Below are positions 1 through 11,944 of a stretch of DNA of 64,000 nt, in pieces (position 1 is the stretch's first letter; every line of letters starts with the position of its first letter). The translations under genes were made by a program, and so were the position numbers. The notes under the pieces are model-generated. The model was not told the DNA's origin. It searched no databases and was given only the letters and a program-made list of their open reading frames with translations. The DNA lies in the NCBI GenBank assembly GCA_034440615.1, contig JAOTOM010005154.1, positions 1,120,001 through 1,184,000 on the forward strand, in the 5' to 3' direction. Source of the stretch: Ashinkailepas kermadecensis. Lineage: Eukaryota; Arthropoda; Thecostraca; Neolepadidae.

Positions 1-600
1 CCCCGTCCTCTAGTATTGCTAATGCAATGGGGATTGATCGCTGACTGGAGACGGGCACGGCCATGATGGCGGGGGGGGGGGGTGGGGGTGAGGTATGCGG
101 TCGGTCATGATTATGACTGCTGATCTCCTATATCGGAGGGTTCCACATACGCAGATCGCCCGCCGGCGGACGTCCGACTTCTGAAGTGCCCCCCCCCTCC
201 ACCCCCCACCACTCTGACCAGTACTCGCCACAGAAATCTCAGTGTCCATGAATAAGTGTTCCAAAGTGTTTCAAAGTGTCCCTTTTTTTGTTCGGTTGTA
301 TTGCACTCGGGCCGCGGTATATCTGTCATGCATCATTACACCCTGTCGAGCCCGTCGACTACCGACGTCAGCGACGACTCGACGCCGGCCGACGGGCGGG
401 GTTCCCGCTCTGAGCCGGGATTCCGAAAATTCCCGGCACGTAGGTGTAGCTGTAATCACACGGCACGTATTATTATTAATGATCGTCAGAAGGTAATTTC
501 GCTACAGACTGCTGAATTCCGGACAGGCCAGATGAAGGACCAGTTCAGCCCATTAAAGACTGCTGCCACTTCACTGCTCTGCAAACTGCCCGTTTTCCAT
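1..600. other. Unassigned flank
   Basis: No coding match was recognised. The stretch carries a G tract near 70-82, C tracts near 190-210 and a GC-rich patch at about 340-460. Short open frames exist on both strands but have no family resemblance. Confidence 0.5.
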
Positions 601-603
601 GTA

Positions 604-820
<217 letters not shown>

Positions 821-835
821 AGTGGGGAAGAGAGA

Positions 836-1485
836 CCGGGGTATTCCCACCTTGACCGTTTGCACATCCTATCACTGAGGGACGTGAGACCTCAGCAGAT
901 TTCCTAAGTTACTTTAATTCCACATGGAAAGAAGGGGTGATTTAGCATGTGGTAAGCCAGAAGACCTGCCCTCTTCATTAACGTCTTTCCGGAACCAGGT
1001 GGTTCTCCCGTCATCTAAACTCTCTTCAGTAATGCGCGTGCGTGTGTATGTATTTTCATATCTACCATGCCTTTCTAAACCATAAACATTCATCTATCAT
1101 CCACACCATTTATTCATTAATTCCACCGATTAATCCTTAATAAACATGCTCCACAATACCCCTGCTCGCCGCAATTCGCTCCTACCCTTCACCCTTCCCG
1201 GGCTAATCGCTACCAATACCTCCGCTGTTTGGGGCCATCACGTACAGAAAACCAGTGGCGGACGGATCACATGGTGGGCATGATGGGTGAAGGGTACATC
1301 ACCACTCCCTGGCCTGATTCACTCACATTTAGCGCTGTCAGCTTCTTTTCCGCTGTTTGGTAGGGGTGACCCAGTCGACCCGCACGCGAGCGAAGTTCAC
1401 AGTTTAGCTCATCATTGTTCACATTCACTGCATTTCAAGAGTTCTCGATTCCGTCTTGTGAGTGGTGTGCCTCCGACTGCCCTCT
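836..1485. other. Unassigned, no feature seen
   Basis: Mixed-composition sequence without a recognisable gene or repeat. A frame opening at 1287 runs into the short tandem repeat that follows, but its product resembles nothing I know. Confidence 0.4.
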
Positions 1486-1486
1486 T

Positions 1487-1555
1487 GGGCGGTGTGTTCC
1501 CGACGACTCTCTTGGGTGGTGTGTTCCCGACGACTCTCTTGGGTGCTGTGCCCCG
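1487..1555 (+). repeat. Short 27-bp tandem repeat
   Basis: About 2.5 copies of a 27-bp unit containing 'gtgtgttcccgacgactc'. Read on the plus strand it gives the nine-residue repeat LLGGVFPTT. It lies just upstream of the TATA-like sequence at 1574. Confidence 0.8.
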
Positions 1556-1572
1556 ACTTCCCCGGGGTGGCG

Positions 1573-1617
1573 CTTATAAATGGCGCCGCCCCTGGGAGCG
1601 GCCGGCTCCCAGGCGCC
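1573..1617 (+). promoter_or_regulatory. TATA-like box with adjacent GC-rich hairpin
   Basis: The sequence 'cttataaat' at 1573-1581 resembles a TATA box. It is followed directly by a GC-rich inverted repeat (1582-1617): arms around cctgggagc and ggctcccagg, with outer ggcg and cgcc also able to pair. The pairing is visible in the sequence. Promoter function is an inference, and no downstream gene supports it. Confidence 0.35.
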
Positions 1618-2430
1618 ATGCAACGCACGCCGTCTTTCTTTGTGCCTCGTGGCCTGGCTGGTTGCAGATGGTGCCGGCTCTTGACGCTGGTGACTGGTGA
1701 CAGGTGACTGGTGACCGTTGATTGGCGGTTGGCGGTTTCGGCTGTCCAGAGGTGGCTGCTTCTAGGCTACTGGGTCAGGCTGATACCCTGTGGCCGGGCC
1801 GGAAGTATTTGCCTGCTTTGCCAGCCGCACAGAGTGGCTGCTGTTGGCAATAGGGTGTGCGCATTTCTGCGACGGGTAGGCTTTACGTTTGTGCTAACTT
1901 TTCACAAGTTTTCTCCCGGCGGCGCGAGTTTCCGGTCGCGGCGGCTGGATGTCTCACGTGTCGGGCCGCATCGCGACCGCATGAAGTGCCGTGTTGAAAA
2001 ATGTAAGCCGTCTTACATTTCAGACTTCCCTCGAAGATCACGTCCTCATGATCCTTGGATAGGTTCTACCATTTTCACACTTCATTTAATTCGTTCCTTC
2101 CCCCTTTCCCCGATTGGTCCTCTGGGTTCCGTCGCTTATTCCAAGATCTAAAGCTTGCATCGGGTTGCCGGCCTACCACTATTTTGGTGATGGGACCAGT
2201 CTAAGCAACGTCACATGGCACTGCCCTCACAACACAATAAGTGGTACACACTATTTGTTCTATGCGAAGTTACATATACTGTGTCCTGCGACAGTAAGAG
2301 ACACACGATGCCATGTTGTACCAATGATACGCACAGTCTTATTTTACTCGAAGCGCACACAAACACGGGTCACGTAGACGGCTGGTCCATTGGTTGGTCT
2401 GAGTACATCCGGTCGGTATTCCAGAGTTCC
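1618..2430. other. Unassigned; possible long terminal repeat flank
   Basis: No gene was recognised. On the minus strand the segment at about 2089-2113 is a purine tract (ggggaaagggggaagg), which would be in place for the polypurine tract of a retroelement whose env-like remnant lies just to the right. I found no matching long terminal repeat pair, so this is only a possibility. Confidence 0.25.
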
Positions 2431-2431
2431 C

Positions 2432-3130
2432 TCAGAGAAGATGCATGATTCCCTGCAGTTCCTGCTGCATCTTCCGGAGGGTCTCTTCGAATGTAGTCAC
2501 GCGCCGGGCAATGTCCATATCCTGAGAGTCTCGATGCGTGGTGGGCTGTTGAGGGGCTTGGGTAGCTAAGCCCAGAAGGGGAACCGCTACCGCCACCTTA
2601 CCTGTCGATGCCGGCCGGTGTCGTCGGGCGCGGTAATGCCTCCAGACCAGGATGATGATTAAGATGAGGATTGCCAGTATGCTGATGGTGGCCAGGGAGG
2701 TGGGAGAGTGCAAGGTGGCAACAGAGGTCCAATCGCTACATCCGCTTATACTGCCCAGTTGTTCAGTTGTTTCTGGATGTTGGCCAAGGTGATGGGATTT
2801 AAAGGTTCAGATGGAAAAGACACTGATGATCGTGGCTAAGTTCTTCTCAGGGATCGGACCTGTCATAGGGATTCGTTCGAGGAAGTGAGTTGTATTTAGA
2901 CTGTGGCTGAATGAGGTTAGGTAACTGACATGGAAGACTTCCACTTTACACATTATGAGCTTCCGATGGCTAGCACGATGAAGTTGTCGTCCATAGCACT
3001 GCATCTGAGAGGGAACGATAGCACCCCAACGCCCTGGAGAGTGATGGTCCGCCGATCGCCGTCCGTGCACCTGATGGCAAATATCTTTTTATTCGGTAAG
3101 ACGCATGTCCAAGAGGTTTCCGAAATGGTG
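2432..3130 (-). pseudogene. Degenerate env-like remnant of an LTR retroelement or endogenous retrovirus
   Basis: Two disconnected minus-strand pieces look like the carboxy-terminal half of an envelope glycoprotein of the kind carried by arthropod errantivirus-like or BEL/Pao elements. The upstream piece (about 3130-2950) has the pattern of a cysteine, a short spacer, 'CTDG', then a run like 'LQGVGVLSF' and another cysteine. The downstream piece (2713-2432) has a strongly hydrophobic segment of about 20 residues (LAILILIIILVW) followed by a basic HYRARRHR stretch, as expected for a membrane anchor and cytoplasmic tail. Several stop codons and frame changes separate the two, so it is not functional. 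Family assignment is from general pattern only. No gag or pol was seen next to it. Confidence 0.42.
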
Positions 3131-3177
3131 AGCAGGTGAGGCGAGGGTCGGGAGAGGCGACGGGTGTAGGATACAGT

Positions 3178-3230
3178 GATGTCCTAGCGCAGTGGTAGGA
3201 TCACTGCGAGCGCAGTGATACGAATGCTAA
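3178..3230 (+). repeat. tRNA-like fragment with a perfect short hairpin
   Basis: The segment 'tagcgcagtggtagga' near 3185 fits a polymerase III A box, and 'gatacgaatgc' near 3217 partly fits a B box. Between them lies a perfect inverted repeat, atcactgcg-ag-cgcagtgat (3200-3219). The box spacing is shorter than in a real tRNA. This could be a degenerate tRNA-derived element or chance. Confidence 0.3.
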
Positions 3231-4885
3231 AATCAACTTAGCCTTCCTTGCTTGAATTTTTGGGATACCTGGAACTCGGCCTCTTTTCAGATGATATTGA
3301 AATTAGAAAAATTAACGTGAATACAATGTGTTAGGCACATTTAACTGGCAGTTGCAATTGATGTGGATGAAATATTGTCATTATTATCGCCATCAAGATA
3401 GACCACAACTATGACCACAAATCGATCGAGTAGCTATGCATACTAACTCAACATTCTATATTGAATGTCCGAACGCAGTCCGCTCCACTGTCTCAGTCTA
3501 TGTAATGCATGTTGGTATGACCGGAGCCCTGATTCCCAACCTGGGCGTATTTCTGTGTGTCTTTCCCACAAATATTAATATTAATAATATATTAATAGTT
3601 TTCCATCACACATGTGTGTGGGTGGGCTCGTAGATTGTTAGGCAGCTTTGCTCGTTGATATATGAGCAACGGAGGAAACGTGGCTGATGAACTCTTGCGT
3701 TCATCAGCTGATTGCACTCGCTGTTCCTTTGTTGAGCTTTCAATTGCGTCGGGAAATCTCCTACCCATTAAGTGGTAACCTGGTGTTCTAGACGTATGGT
3801 TGTATTTTTATATTTATCTTGAACATCACATCAATTGCAAATTCTTCCTATCAGCAGATTAAGTGGCCTAAATCTAGTATGCAAACATAATTAAGGACGG
3901 GGTGGAATAACAAACGCTGCGGAGGGCCTCTCACATACCGCGCTTAGGGGGGGGGGGGAGGATTCCGCCTCTGACCCTACGATTTCGCAAACTACTGAAG
4001 CTATAAGCACAAAATGTGTTGAGTAGATTACGCATGTTGTGAACTCACTTCAGTACAAATGTCATGACCCCTAGATTAACACCTTCAGGGTAAAATGAGG
4101 TCGAGTTCGGCCGCCACACCGCGCCGTCTCGTCGTTACCGCACCGAAGAAGTCTTAGTGACCTTGAACGCTCAGCAGCCGCCGCCCAGTTGGTCGATTTG
4201 GCATGCCCGCAGTTCCTATATTTGCTAATGGATTTCGATTTGTGTTCAAAGGATGCGGTCATCGATTTTTTAAGCAAAGTAACAAGATTGCATTACAATA
4301 CCGCCGCCCGTTTATGAGATAACACCGCAAAACAAGAGAAGATGATGGATTACACCCCCCCCCCTCCGTGCGCATGTTAAACAGGCCCATCTTATACCTA
4401 CATCAATACTGTAGAATTTTGCTGCCAATAATTTTCATAAAGCAACACCTATGACGTTAGTGTAATTTTGGTTTTGTACTTCAACTATGGCACAACTTAG
4501 GCACTAGTTGGCCCACAATGGGTCAGCATTGGTTGTGGTCCTTAGGTCTCTGACCTGACCTCAAACAAACAAAAAATATACGTTTTGGAGACATTGCCAG
4601 ATTGCACTCACGTAGCAAGTTTTGTTTCAATGTCTTTTCATGTCCAGTGTTTTCAACTTCCGAGTGTTTGGTACAAATTGACATCTAACGTAGCCTTTTC
4701 TTACATCGTCTCCAAAATACTTTCGGCATACATATACCAAGCTCCTCGCCACGTATTCAAGCGCCAAAATGTTTCACTATTGATAAAAAGCATCATAAAC
4801 ATTGATAGAAAATACATTCAGAAACATCCCTCATAATTCCCCACTAAAAACACATAAAATATCGCCATAATACCTTGCATTCACG
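3231..4885. other. Unassigned, no gene seen
   Basis: AT-rich sequence with a G tract near 3949-3959 and a C tract near 4357. Short frames at 3436, 4071 (minus) and 4585 have no recognisable similarity. Confidence 0.4.
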
Positions 4886-4888
4886 TGT

Positions 4889-7150
4889 CATAAAGTCATA
4901 AAGTCATAAAGTATTAGGGCTTAATAAGAGCCACAGGGGCCCATCTGGGTTAAGCCTATCTAGAAAAGGTACTAGAAATGTACATACTCTCACCCCAATC
5001 AATCCCTTATCCCAAGTTCCTAGGAAGCTATATACCCCAGCCTATCTAGCACCACTCACTTGCTACCGCATAACACCCTCAACAATCACAAGCTCCTCCC
5101 ATCATACCCATCGTGCCACCATAGACAATCTCATCAGCATCACATCCCGAAGGAAGGTGCCGAATCCACTGCTAGGCACACCCCACACAAATTCATAAAG
5201 CGTTCAGACTTAATAAGAGAATCACTTGCTATTGCATAATACACTCAACAATTACAAACTCCTCCCATCATACCCATTGTGCTACCATAGACAATCTCAT
5301 CAGTATCACATCCCGAAGGAAGGTGCTGAATCCACTGCTAGGTACACCCTATATAAAGTTATAAAGCGTTTAGACTTAATAAGAGACTCACTTGCTATTG
5401 CATAACACACTCAACAATTACAAACTCCTCCCAACTCCCATCTCCTCCCTGTCGATCAACCCTCCCTGGAATACAGAAAAACAAGCCCCCTATTCTTATA
5501 ATGATTGTCTATGCCGTTTTTAAAGATGTTCAGTGTGTTGCTACTGACAATGGTTCCTGGCAGCTGGTTCCAGTGTTCTACTACCCTGTTGGTGAAGAAA
5601 GACTGTCTTAACCTTGTCCTGCTGTGATTAACTTTAATTTTGAATTGATGACCTCTAATTGCATCATTTCTGTTAAATTCAAACATTTCCCTGAGATATC
5701 CCTGTTCCTGACCATGAACAAATTTAAAAACCTCGATGAGATCTCCTCTCAGCCTTCTATATCTAAGTGAAAACATATTCAATTTCTTCAATCTTTCCTC
5801 ATATGCCAGGTTACCTATACCGTTAACCATTTTGTGTTGACCTCTTTTGTACTCTCTCTAAAAGCCAACAATCTTTCTCATAACTAGGGGACCAAGCTTG
5901 GACACAGTATTCCAAATGTGGCCTGACATATGCACAGTAAAGCTTCCTGATGACCTCCTCACGTTTGTATGACACATTCCTCTGTATTGCCCCAAGCATT
6001 CTTAGTGCCTTCTTCCTGGCTTCTTTGGTCTGTTCTGATGCCCCAATTTTGTGTTCAAAATAACACCTAAGTCCTTCTCTTGCTAAGTCACAGATAGTAC
6101 TTGGCCACCCATCAAGGAGCCTTCATATGCTGCCTACCCACATGCATGACTTCGCACTTATCAAAATTAAACTTCATTTGCCATTTTTCGGACCACTTCA
6201 CTAGCTCGTCTAAGTCTTTCTGCAGCAAAACCTGCTCATTGTGCCCTGTTATTGCCCTAAAGATCTTCAAATCATCCGCAAATTTCAAAACCTTACTGCT
6301 TAGGCCACATTCAATGCTATTCACATATATAATGAACAATAGTGGCCCCAGTACCGACCCCTGGGGGACTCCACTAAGAACATTTTGCCAGGATGACTTT
6401 ATACCATTTAGCATCACTCTCTGCTGTCTGTCTGAAAGCCACAACTCTATCCATTTTAGGATGCTACCTGCAATACCATGGACCTGAAGCTGCATCATTA
6501 ACCGTTTATGGGGTACCTTGTCAAAGGTCTTACTAAAGTCAAGATATGCTACATCAACCTGATTTCCATGATCAAATTGTTCTGTAGCAAAATTCAAAAA
6601 GTCCAAGAGATTTGTGAGACACGATCGCCCTTTTCTAAACCCATGTTGAGTATCTTGAATCAATCTGTTTCCTTCCAGAAAACTAACTATTCTATCCTTG
6701 ATAATTGATTCGAGTACCTTGCAGACTAGGGATGTGAGGCTTACTGGCCTATAGTTTTCAACTTTCCCTCTTTCTCCTTTCTTGAAAATAGGAACTACAT
6801 TTGCCATTTTCCAATCTGTTGGAATGTCATTTTGTGAAACTGATCTACAAAATATTATACTAAGTGGAATTGCCACTTCCTTTTCAGCTTCCCGCAATAC
6901 CCTAGCATAAATTCCATCAGGTCCTGCTGCCTTGTTTGGCTTTATTTTTCTGATATAATTGAAAACAATATCACTATCAATCAAATCAACATCGTGTATC
7001 TGATCACCTGTCACTGAACTGTGGTTCACGGTTGGCAGATTAGTCACATCCTCCACTGTAAACACTGATTTAAACTGCTTGCTCAGCTCCTCAACCATCT
7101 CACCATCCTCACTCAATATAGTCCCATTTACTTCCAGTGGACCAATTGTA
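4889..7150 (-). mobile_element. CR1/L2-like non-LTR retrotransposon, 5'-truncated and decayed
   Basis: The minus strand encodes most of a reverse transcriptase. Recognisable blocks in order are 'IKPNKAAGPDGI', 'YRPVSLTSLVCKVLE', 'QHGFRKGRSC', 'YLDFSKTFDKVPH' (motif A), 'GVPQGSVLGPLLFIIY' (motif B) and 'KFADDLKIF' (a Y-to-F form of the YADD box, near 6270). After a frameshift near 6112 come 'VRPHLEYCVQAWSP' and 'ERLKKLNMFSLRYRRLRGDL', typical of the CR1/L2 group. The last frame ends at 5456. The 3' untranslated part holds 166-bp tandem repeats and finishes in three copies of an octamer (ACTTTATG on the minus strand) at 4889-4917. The endonuclease region is absent, as expected for 5' truncation. 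At least two frameshifts make it inactive. Confidence 0.88.
5055..5450 (-). repeat. 166-bp tandem repeat in the LINE 3' region
   Basis: Starts of equivalent sequence at 5055, 5221 and 5387 give a 166-bp period with about 2.3 copies. Each copy carries a version of the 'ttaataagag' and 'ataaag' signature that also marks the very 3' end of the element at 4889-4940. Confidence 0.8.
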
Positions 7151-7730
7151 AATAGCACAGCCTCAAGTGTCACAGCCTCATAGCTGTTCCGGTACAGAAA
7201 ACTGTTATTAACCACAGCAAAACCCTTTGCGCCATAACCGTATAATGCCGAGCTACTTATGTTAGCCAGCTGACTTTGCAAATAAACACATTCCAGAATC
7301 ATAGAGCGATTGCCATCTAGCGAGAATGAAGCGAAATAGAACCTAACTTGGTGATGTGACAAAAACCAGGGATGTGCCTTCGACACCTAACTGGTATGTA
7401 CATACCTAACTTCGGAGCTAATTACAGAACACTATAGAAAACCCAAATGAGGTGAAGAAGACCATGAATTGAAGTGGAGTACAATTTTAAGTGATTTTAT
7501 ATCAAATTGTTATTATGTTGCACAATAAAGTGATGCAGATATTGAAGTTTAATTATGCATCAATGCATGGCAGTGTAGATCAATAAACGTCAAAGACATA
7601 TTGCATTTGATTCATCATACTACAAGTAATTATTTCACAGAAAATGTTGCATATTAGCTAAGCAGAACTAGAAGTGCAGAACGAGAAGTGCACTTTAACT
7701 TACACTAAGTGGGATAAATTGGACTACTTT
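7151..7730. other. Unassigned; in-frame extension upstream of the LINE
   Basis: The reverse transcriptase frame stays open on the minus strand to 7386 beyond the point (about 7150, 'TIGPLEVNG') where LINE-like sequence stops. These roughly 80 upstream residues match nothing I know and are probably a chance in-frame continuation into flanking DNA. Confidence 0.4.
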
Positions 7731-7732
7731 GG

Positions 7733-7897
7733 AGGGGACGAGTGGTCTAGAGGTAAGATGCTCGTCTCACAATCGAAAGGTTGTGGGTTTGAGTCTCACC
7801 TGCCGCTACTCTTCGCCCGCGACCAATCGGCGTGAGAGATTGGCGACGCTACATGACTCAACGGTCGACGTGTCGTAAAACCAATAACCAACCAACT
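7733..7897 (+). mobile_element. tRNA-derived SINE
   Basis: A tRNA-like head carries a polymerase III A box (tggtctagaggtaagatg, 7743-7760) and a B box (gggtttgagtctc, 7785-7797) at normal spacing. The putative anticodon loop reads CTCACAA (7764-7770), which would be a valine CAC anticodon, but the acceptor ends do not pair, so this is not a functional tRNA. A non-tRNA body follows, then a simple tail, accaataaccaaccaac. This head, body and short-repeat tail layout is that of a SINE. Confidence 0.72.
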
Positions 7898-10005
7898 ACT
7901 TTGGTTTTGTGTAGATCGAACTGCAATGTCATACAAAATAACCTCATCGCTGGCAGTTCGTGGAGCACGACACTAACTGAATCAAGGTGGTGTATGAAAA
8001 TCTGTTATCTACGGGATTCAAATGTGGTCCGACCGAACATATCGAATTATCCTGTATTGATGTATGATAATTTTGCATGACTTGGAAGCTCTCATTCGGC
8101 GTTCAGCAACCATTCCAATCGCAGTATTTTCGTTCAGGAACTACAGTATGTGCCCAATAAGCCCTTCTAATTTCGTGGCCGGAATTGGGATGCAATCCAG
8201 CCATAGCCATTTCAAGACCATGAATAATTTAACTGGCTACACGACGCACTGGAAAGCAACGTCTGGTCGATGTGTTTGCTTTGGTATACCGGTTGTATTG
8301 CCGGCGCTACGGGTAAGTTTGGTTACCTTCCATCCAGCGTTCATATAGCAGTGCCTGTGTAAAATGGAGAGTAGTTGGATGGTCAAGGGCGGATCCAGGA
8401 ATATTCGTGGGGCGGACCGCAGTTCCTTGCCCGGAGCGGCGCCTTCGACGGAAAGTATTCGTTGAGTGGGGGAAGGGGATACACCCAAGCATCCTGAGCA
8501 CAGCTCATCGTGTGAAGAGGTCACATTTGGCTTCTTTTTTTAATCGTTGAGCGGGTAGCGTGTGGTGGTAGTGAGTGCACTCGAGCATTCCTGAAGGGGC
8601 GCTTTTCCGAGGCGGAGGGGAGCCATCATATATTCCATGGGGGAGTGGGAGCGTATATGCCCGTCCTGTAGCCGCCCATAGATAGGCAAGGCATCCTGTT
8701 TCGTTGAGAGACTTGAACCCGCGACTGTTGACTTTGGTAGGTAGGTTGAAGGGCAGATCTAACTGGTCGGCTTCGGGCGGGCGGGGTAAGCTTTCGATAT
8801 GCCGTCAAATATTTTCCGATAAATTCTCCAAATTTTGGCCCAGGAGCACATGAAAGCTGGGACAATTTGTGAGCGGGGGGAGGGGGTGCGCTCCTCGATC
8901 CAATCTCCTTTGTTGATGGGGAAGTGGTGTAGATTCAGCATACTGGGAGTTCCTTTTCCTTTGAATGGGTGCCTTTCCTCCGAGATGGGGTCTTTGATTG
9001 AAAAATCAATTGAGCGGTGGGAGAGTAAGCTCGAGGCTTCCCGGTTGGGCGCCACTCCTCCATGAGGGGGAGTCGGCGCATGCCCCTCAGTGCCATCCCC
9101 CTGTATCTGCCCCTGGTGCAGTACAGCCATCGCAATAGACCGCCACTTTCCGAACGGTGAGGAGCCGTTTTTTTATCGATGGAGGGGCAAGAACTCGTCC
9201 ACCGTTTCCTCCACTCTGAAATCACTGAGTCTTGACAGCCTACCATCCATCCTTCCAACTTGGGAGTGGATGGGCAGATGCAATCCGATGATTCTCTTAA
9301 AGAGGGAAACCCAGTAATAAAGAATGGTCCATGTTTTGATGATTAAGTATGCATAGTATGTAAAGATAATGATAATATGTATGTAATTACAATGATAATA
9401 TGCAAAGACATCACTTTTGGGCAGGAGGGGGATTTTGACATTGTATCTTATACAAATCCCGTGGGGTAATGCAAAATCTCATCCCGTTGTGCGGTGGGAG
9501 ACGGAAAGGTAGATGCCCAATGAGTGTTGTGCCCCCGCAGGTGTCACTTGGCATCTGAGGGGCTCCCAAATATTTGCATAACTTAACATGGCATCCAATG
9601 GCCGGACCTCATGAATGTTTTCGCTTCGTGGCCCAACCCATTGCTCCCGCTAATAATTTCCATGAACAGACACTCCTGCTCTTTGTATGACACACCTTCC
9701 TCTCAAGCTGCTGAAAGCAGCTGCTCATGGCTGAAGGCAAAGCGGTCCCAATTCAGGCCATTGCTTCTTAAGCGAGGATCATTTCTCCCTTGCCTTTCCT
9801 TATTTGGCTAAGCTACTGGGTAGGGTGTTTGGATGTTGGCCAACGTACCACTAAATTGTTTGAGATTATGTTGTGTATAAGTCGCCAGCTTCCACCCCAT
9901 GCGCCCGCTTCCATTCCACCCCGCCAGCTTCGGCCTGCAGGGACGACTTGCGTCCCAGGATACAGGAGGAGTCTCGCCAGATGGAAAAGAAGGCGCATCA
10001 TTTTG
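7898..10005. other. Unassigned; possible decayed DNA-element ends
   Basis: No gene was seen. Sequence near 8388 (agggcggatccagg) and the reverse complement of sequence near 9105-9118 (aggggcagatacagg) resemble each other as inverted ends about 730 bp apart, but no target duplication flanks them. The rest holds only short unsupported frames. Confidence 0.3.
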
Positions 10006-10009
10006 AAGA

Positions 10010-10250
10010 TGGGGCTCTATGAGAGGAGAGAAGGCCTCCAAAACGGGCACAGAGTCTCCAGGAAATGAGAGGAGGCCTCTATGATGGGATACAATTGATT
10101 ATATATGATTAGAAAAAGGTCCCCAAAACGCAAGAAAAGAACCCTAAGGTAATAAGGGGCCCCTTGGGCAGAAGAGCTTCCCTAAAATGGGCAAGAAAGT
10201 CCAGGAAATAAGAAAAGGCCCCTAGGACGGGGAGGATGCCCCAGGACCGA
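10010..10250. repeat. Degenerate quasi-periodic purine-rich repeat
   Basis: Successive phrases of the type 'ggcctccaaaacgggcac' and 'ggtccccaaaacgcaag' recur roughly every 30-40 bp with heavy divergence. A similar texture ('gagggatgaacaggacccc') recurs at 11410-11720. This looks like an old degenerate minisatellite. Confidence 0.4.
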
Positions 10251-11944
10251 GTTCATGAGCCTGGACGGGAAAGAAACACAGAGTAAACTGGTTCTGTTTC
10301 CTATTCTTGGTGCTTCCGAATCTCTGGCTGGGGGCTGTAATAGTAATGTTATGCGTCACTGAAAGTGGATATCGATATTTTATCAGTGAAAGTGCATAAG
10401 ACGAGTAATAAAAAGAGAAGCAATGTTTAGACTCCCTACTTCTATGAGGCATTGTCTAATCCTATTTCCCCCTCCATCCATGGTTCCAGGAGGCCTGTTC
10501 GGAGTTCGTCTCCGGGTATAATTTGGTGATGCCGGCTCTGCTACCATCACTGTTTATTTGGTAGTGACATTGCAGCACAAGGTAACACTTGACGGATGGA
10601 GCGTCCAGTCGTCCAGTCCTACCGGAGAACTCGCTCGTGCTGCGCCCACAAGACCACAATGGGTCTTGCTGGCTAATGTCGCGGCTGCAGTCCAGCAGTA
10701 CACTTGATCAATGCGTGACCTGAATATGGCTGAGGTTCCACACAGGCTTGCGGTGGCACTCAACGAGCAAAGCATGCATGCAGTGGAATGTGAGACAACG
10801 TCGCAATGACTGCGCGACAAGTTAAGTTCCTATGCTTTAATATTAATGACATTGATGGTTTTCAGGGTGACGATACGCTATCTACGTTGCGGATCATGGC
10901 TATGGTAAGTACAAGAAGCAAGAATGCATTGTTTGATATGCTCCATCCTGCATGTCTTTGAAAATTGCATGCAATCGCTGACTTACAAGGTGATTGGACT
11001 GCATGTGCCGCGTGTACAGGGAATTCACGTACCGAGAAAGCTCCACATGTGGAGATTTCCATGCATGTATATAGCAAATGGAGCTGTCCTAATAGTTGCC
11101 TTCCAACCACATGGAATATATTTTACAGTGAGGTGAGTCTTTCGTTTGTAATGAGCCCAATGGCGTAGCAGCAAGGGGACGAATGGGGCAATCGTCCCCC
11201 TGGCGGGTCCGAGGGTCCCTCCAGGCGACCGTCTTGAAGGACCCGCAAAGGGCCTTCATGGCGCAGACGCAGAGATACAACCGAGGAAAACTCAAATGCA
11301 CATGACAGATTGTGTGGAAAGAGCCATGCCAGCTGGGAAAGGACTGTCTGGACTGTCGGCTGGACAGTCGGCTGTCTGACTGACTGTCGGCTGGAAATCG
11401 CCACTAACACCTAAACCACGGAAAGGGCCCTGAGGGTCCCTGAGGAAACAAAATATCGCACTTGAGGGCAAGAGAGGACTGGGATGCCTTTGGGACTTGA
11501 AAAAAAAAACTTTGAGGGATGAACAAGACCGCCAAGAGTTTCAGAGCTTGACAGGGCTATTGAAGACTGTGTTGGGCCCCTAAAAGCAGAAGAGGGCCCT
11601 GAGGGATGAAGGGGGTCAATGAGAGCCAGATTGGACTGGAGTGGGGTGCCCATGAGGTCGGGAGGGGCTGAGGGATGAACAGGACCCCCTGGAAGCCTAA
11701 AGCAGTTTATGTGAGCTGGCAATGGTTCTGAGAAATTTTCAGGATTTCGGTAGGTGTAATGTTTATGTGACATGAATTGTGGCTGAAGCAGACTGTGCTG
11801 AAGGCAACATTTCTTACCTGAACAAAATAGCAGTCTGTTGTTGTAACCAAGAAAAGTGACATTTGTACTTATTCGAATTTCAACTTATCGTTTTCCAATC
11901 GGAAACAATCAATGCCATCTTCGCCGCAGCTCATGGACGATCTG
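10251..11944. other. Unassigned, with a degenerate repeat at 11410-11720
   Basis: No gene was recognised. Around 11330-11400 the word 'ctgtcggctgga' recurs several times. From 11410 to 11720 phrases built on 'gaggg' and 'ggcccc' recur irregularly, like those at 10010-10250. Confidence 0.4.

Noticed and set aside
7151..7386. Amino-terminal extension of the CR1-like reverse transcriptase
   Set aside because: Similarity to LINE proteins stops at about 7150. The upstream frame is open but unlike any LINE, so it is probably chance.
7733..7805. A functional valine tRNA gene
   Set aside because: A and B boxes are good, but the acceptor stem ends do not pair and a SINE-type body and tail follow.
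8387..9120. A ~730-bp MITE with ends like agggcggatccagg
   Set aside because: The two ends match at about 12 of 15 positions, but no flanking duplication was found and the interior shows nothing supportive.
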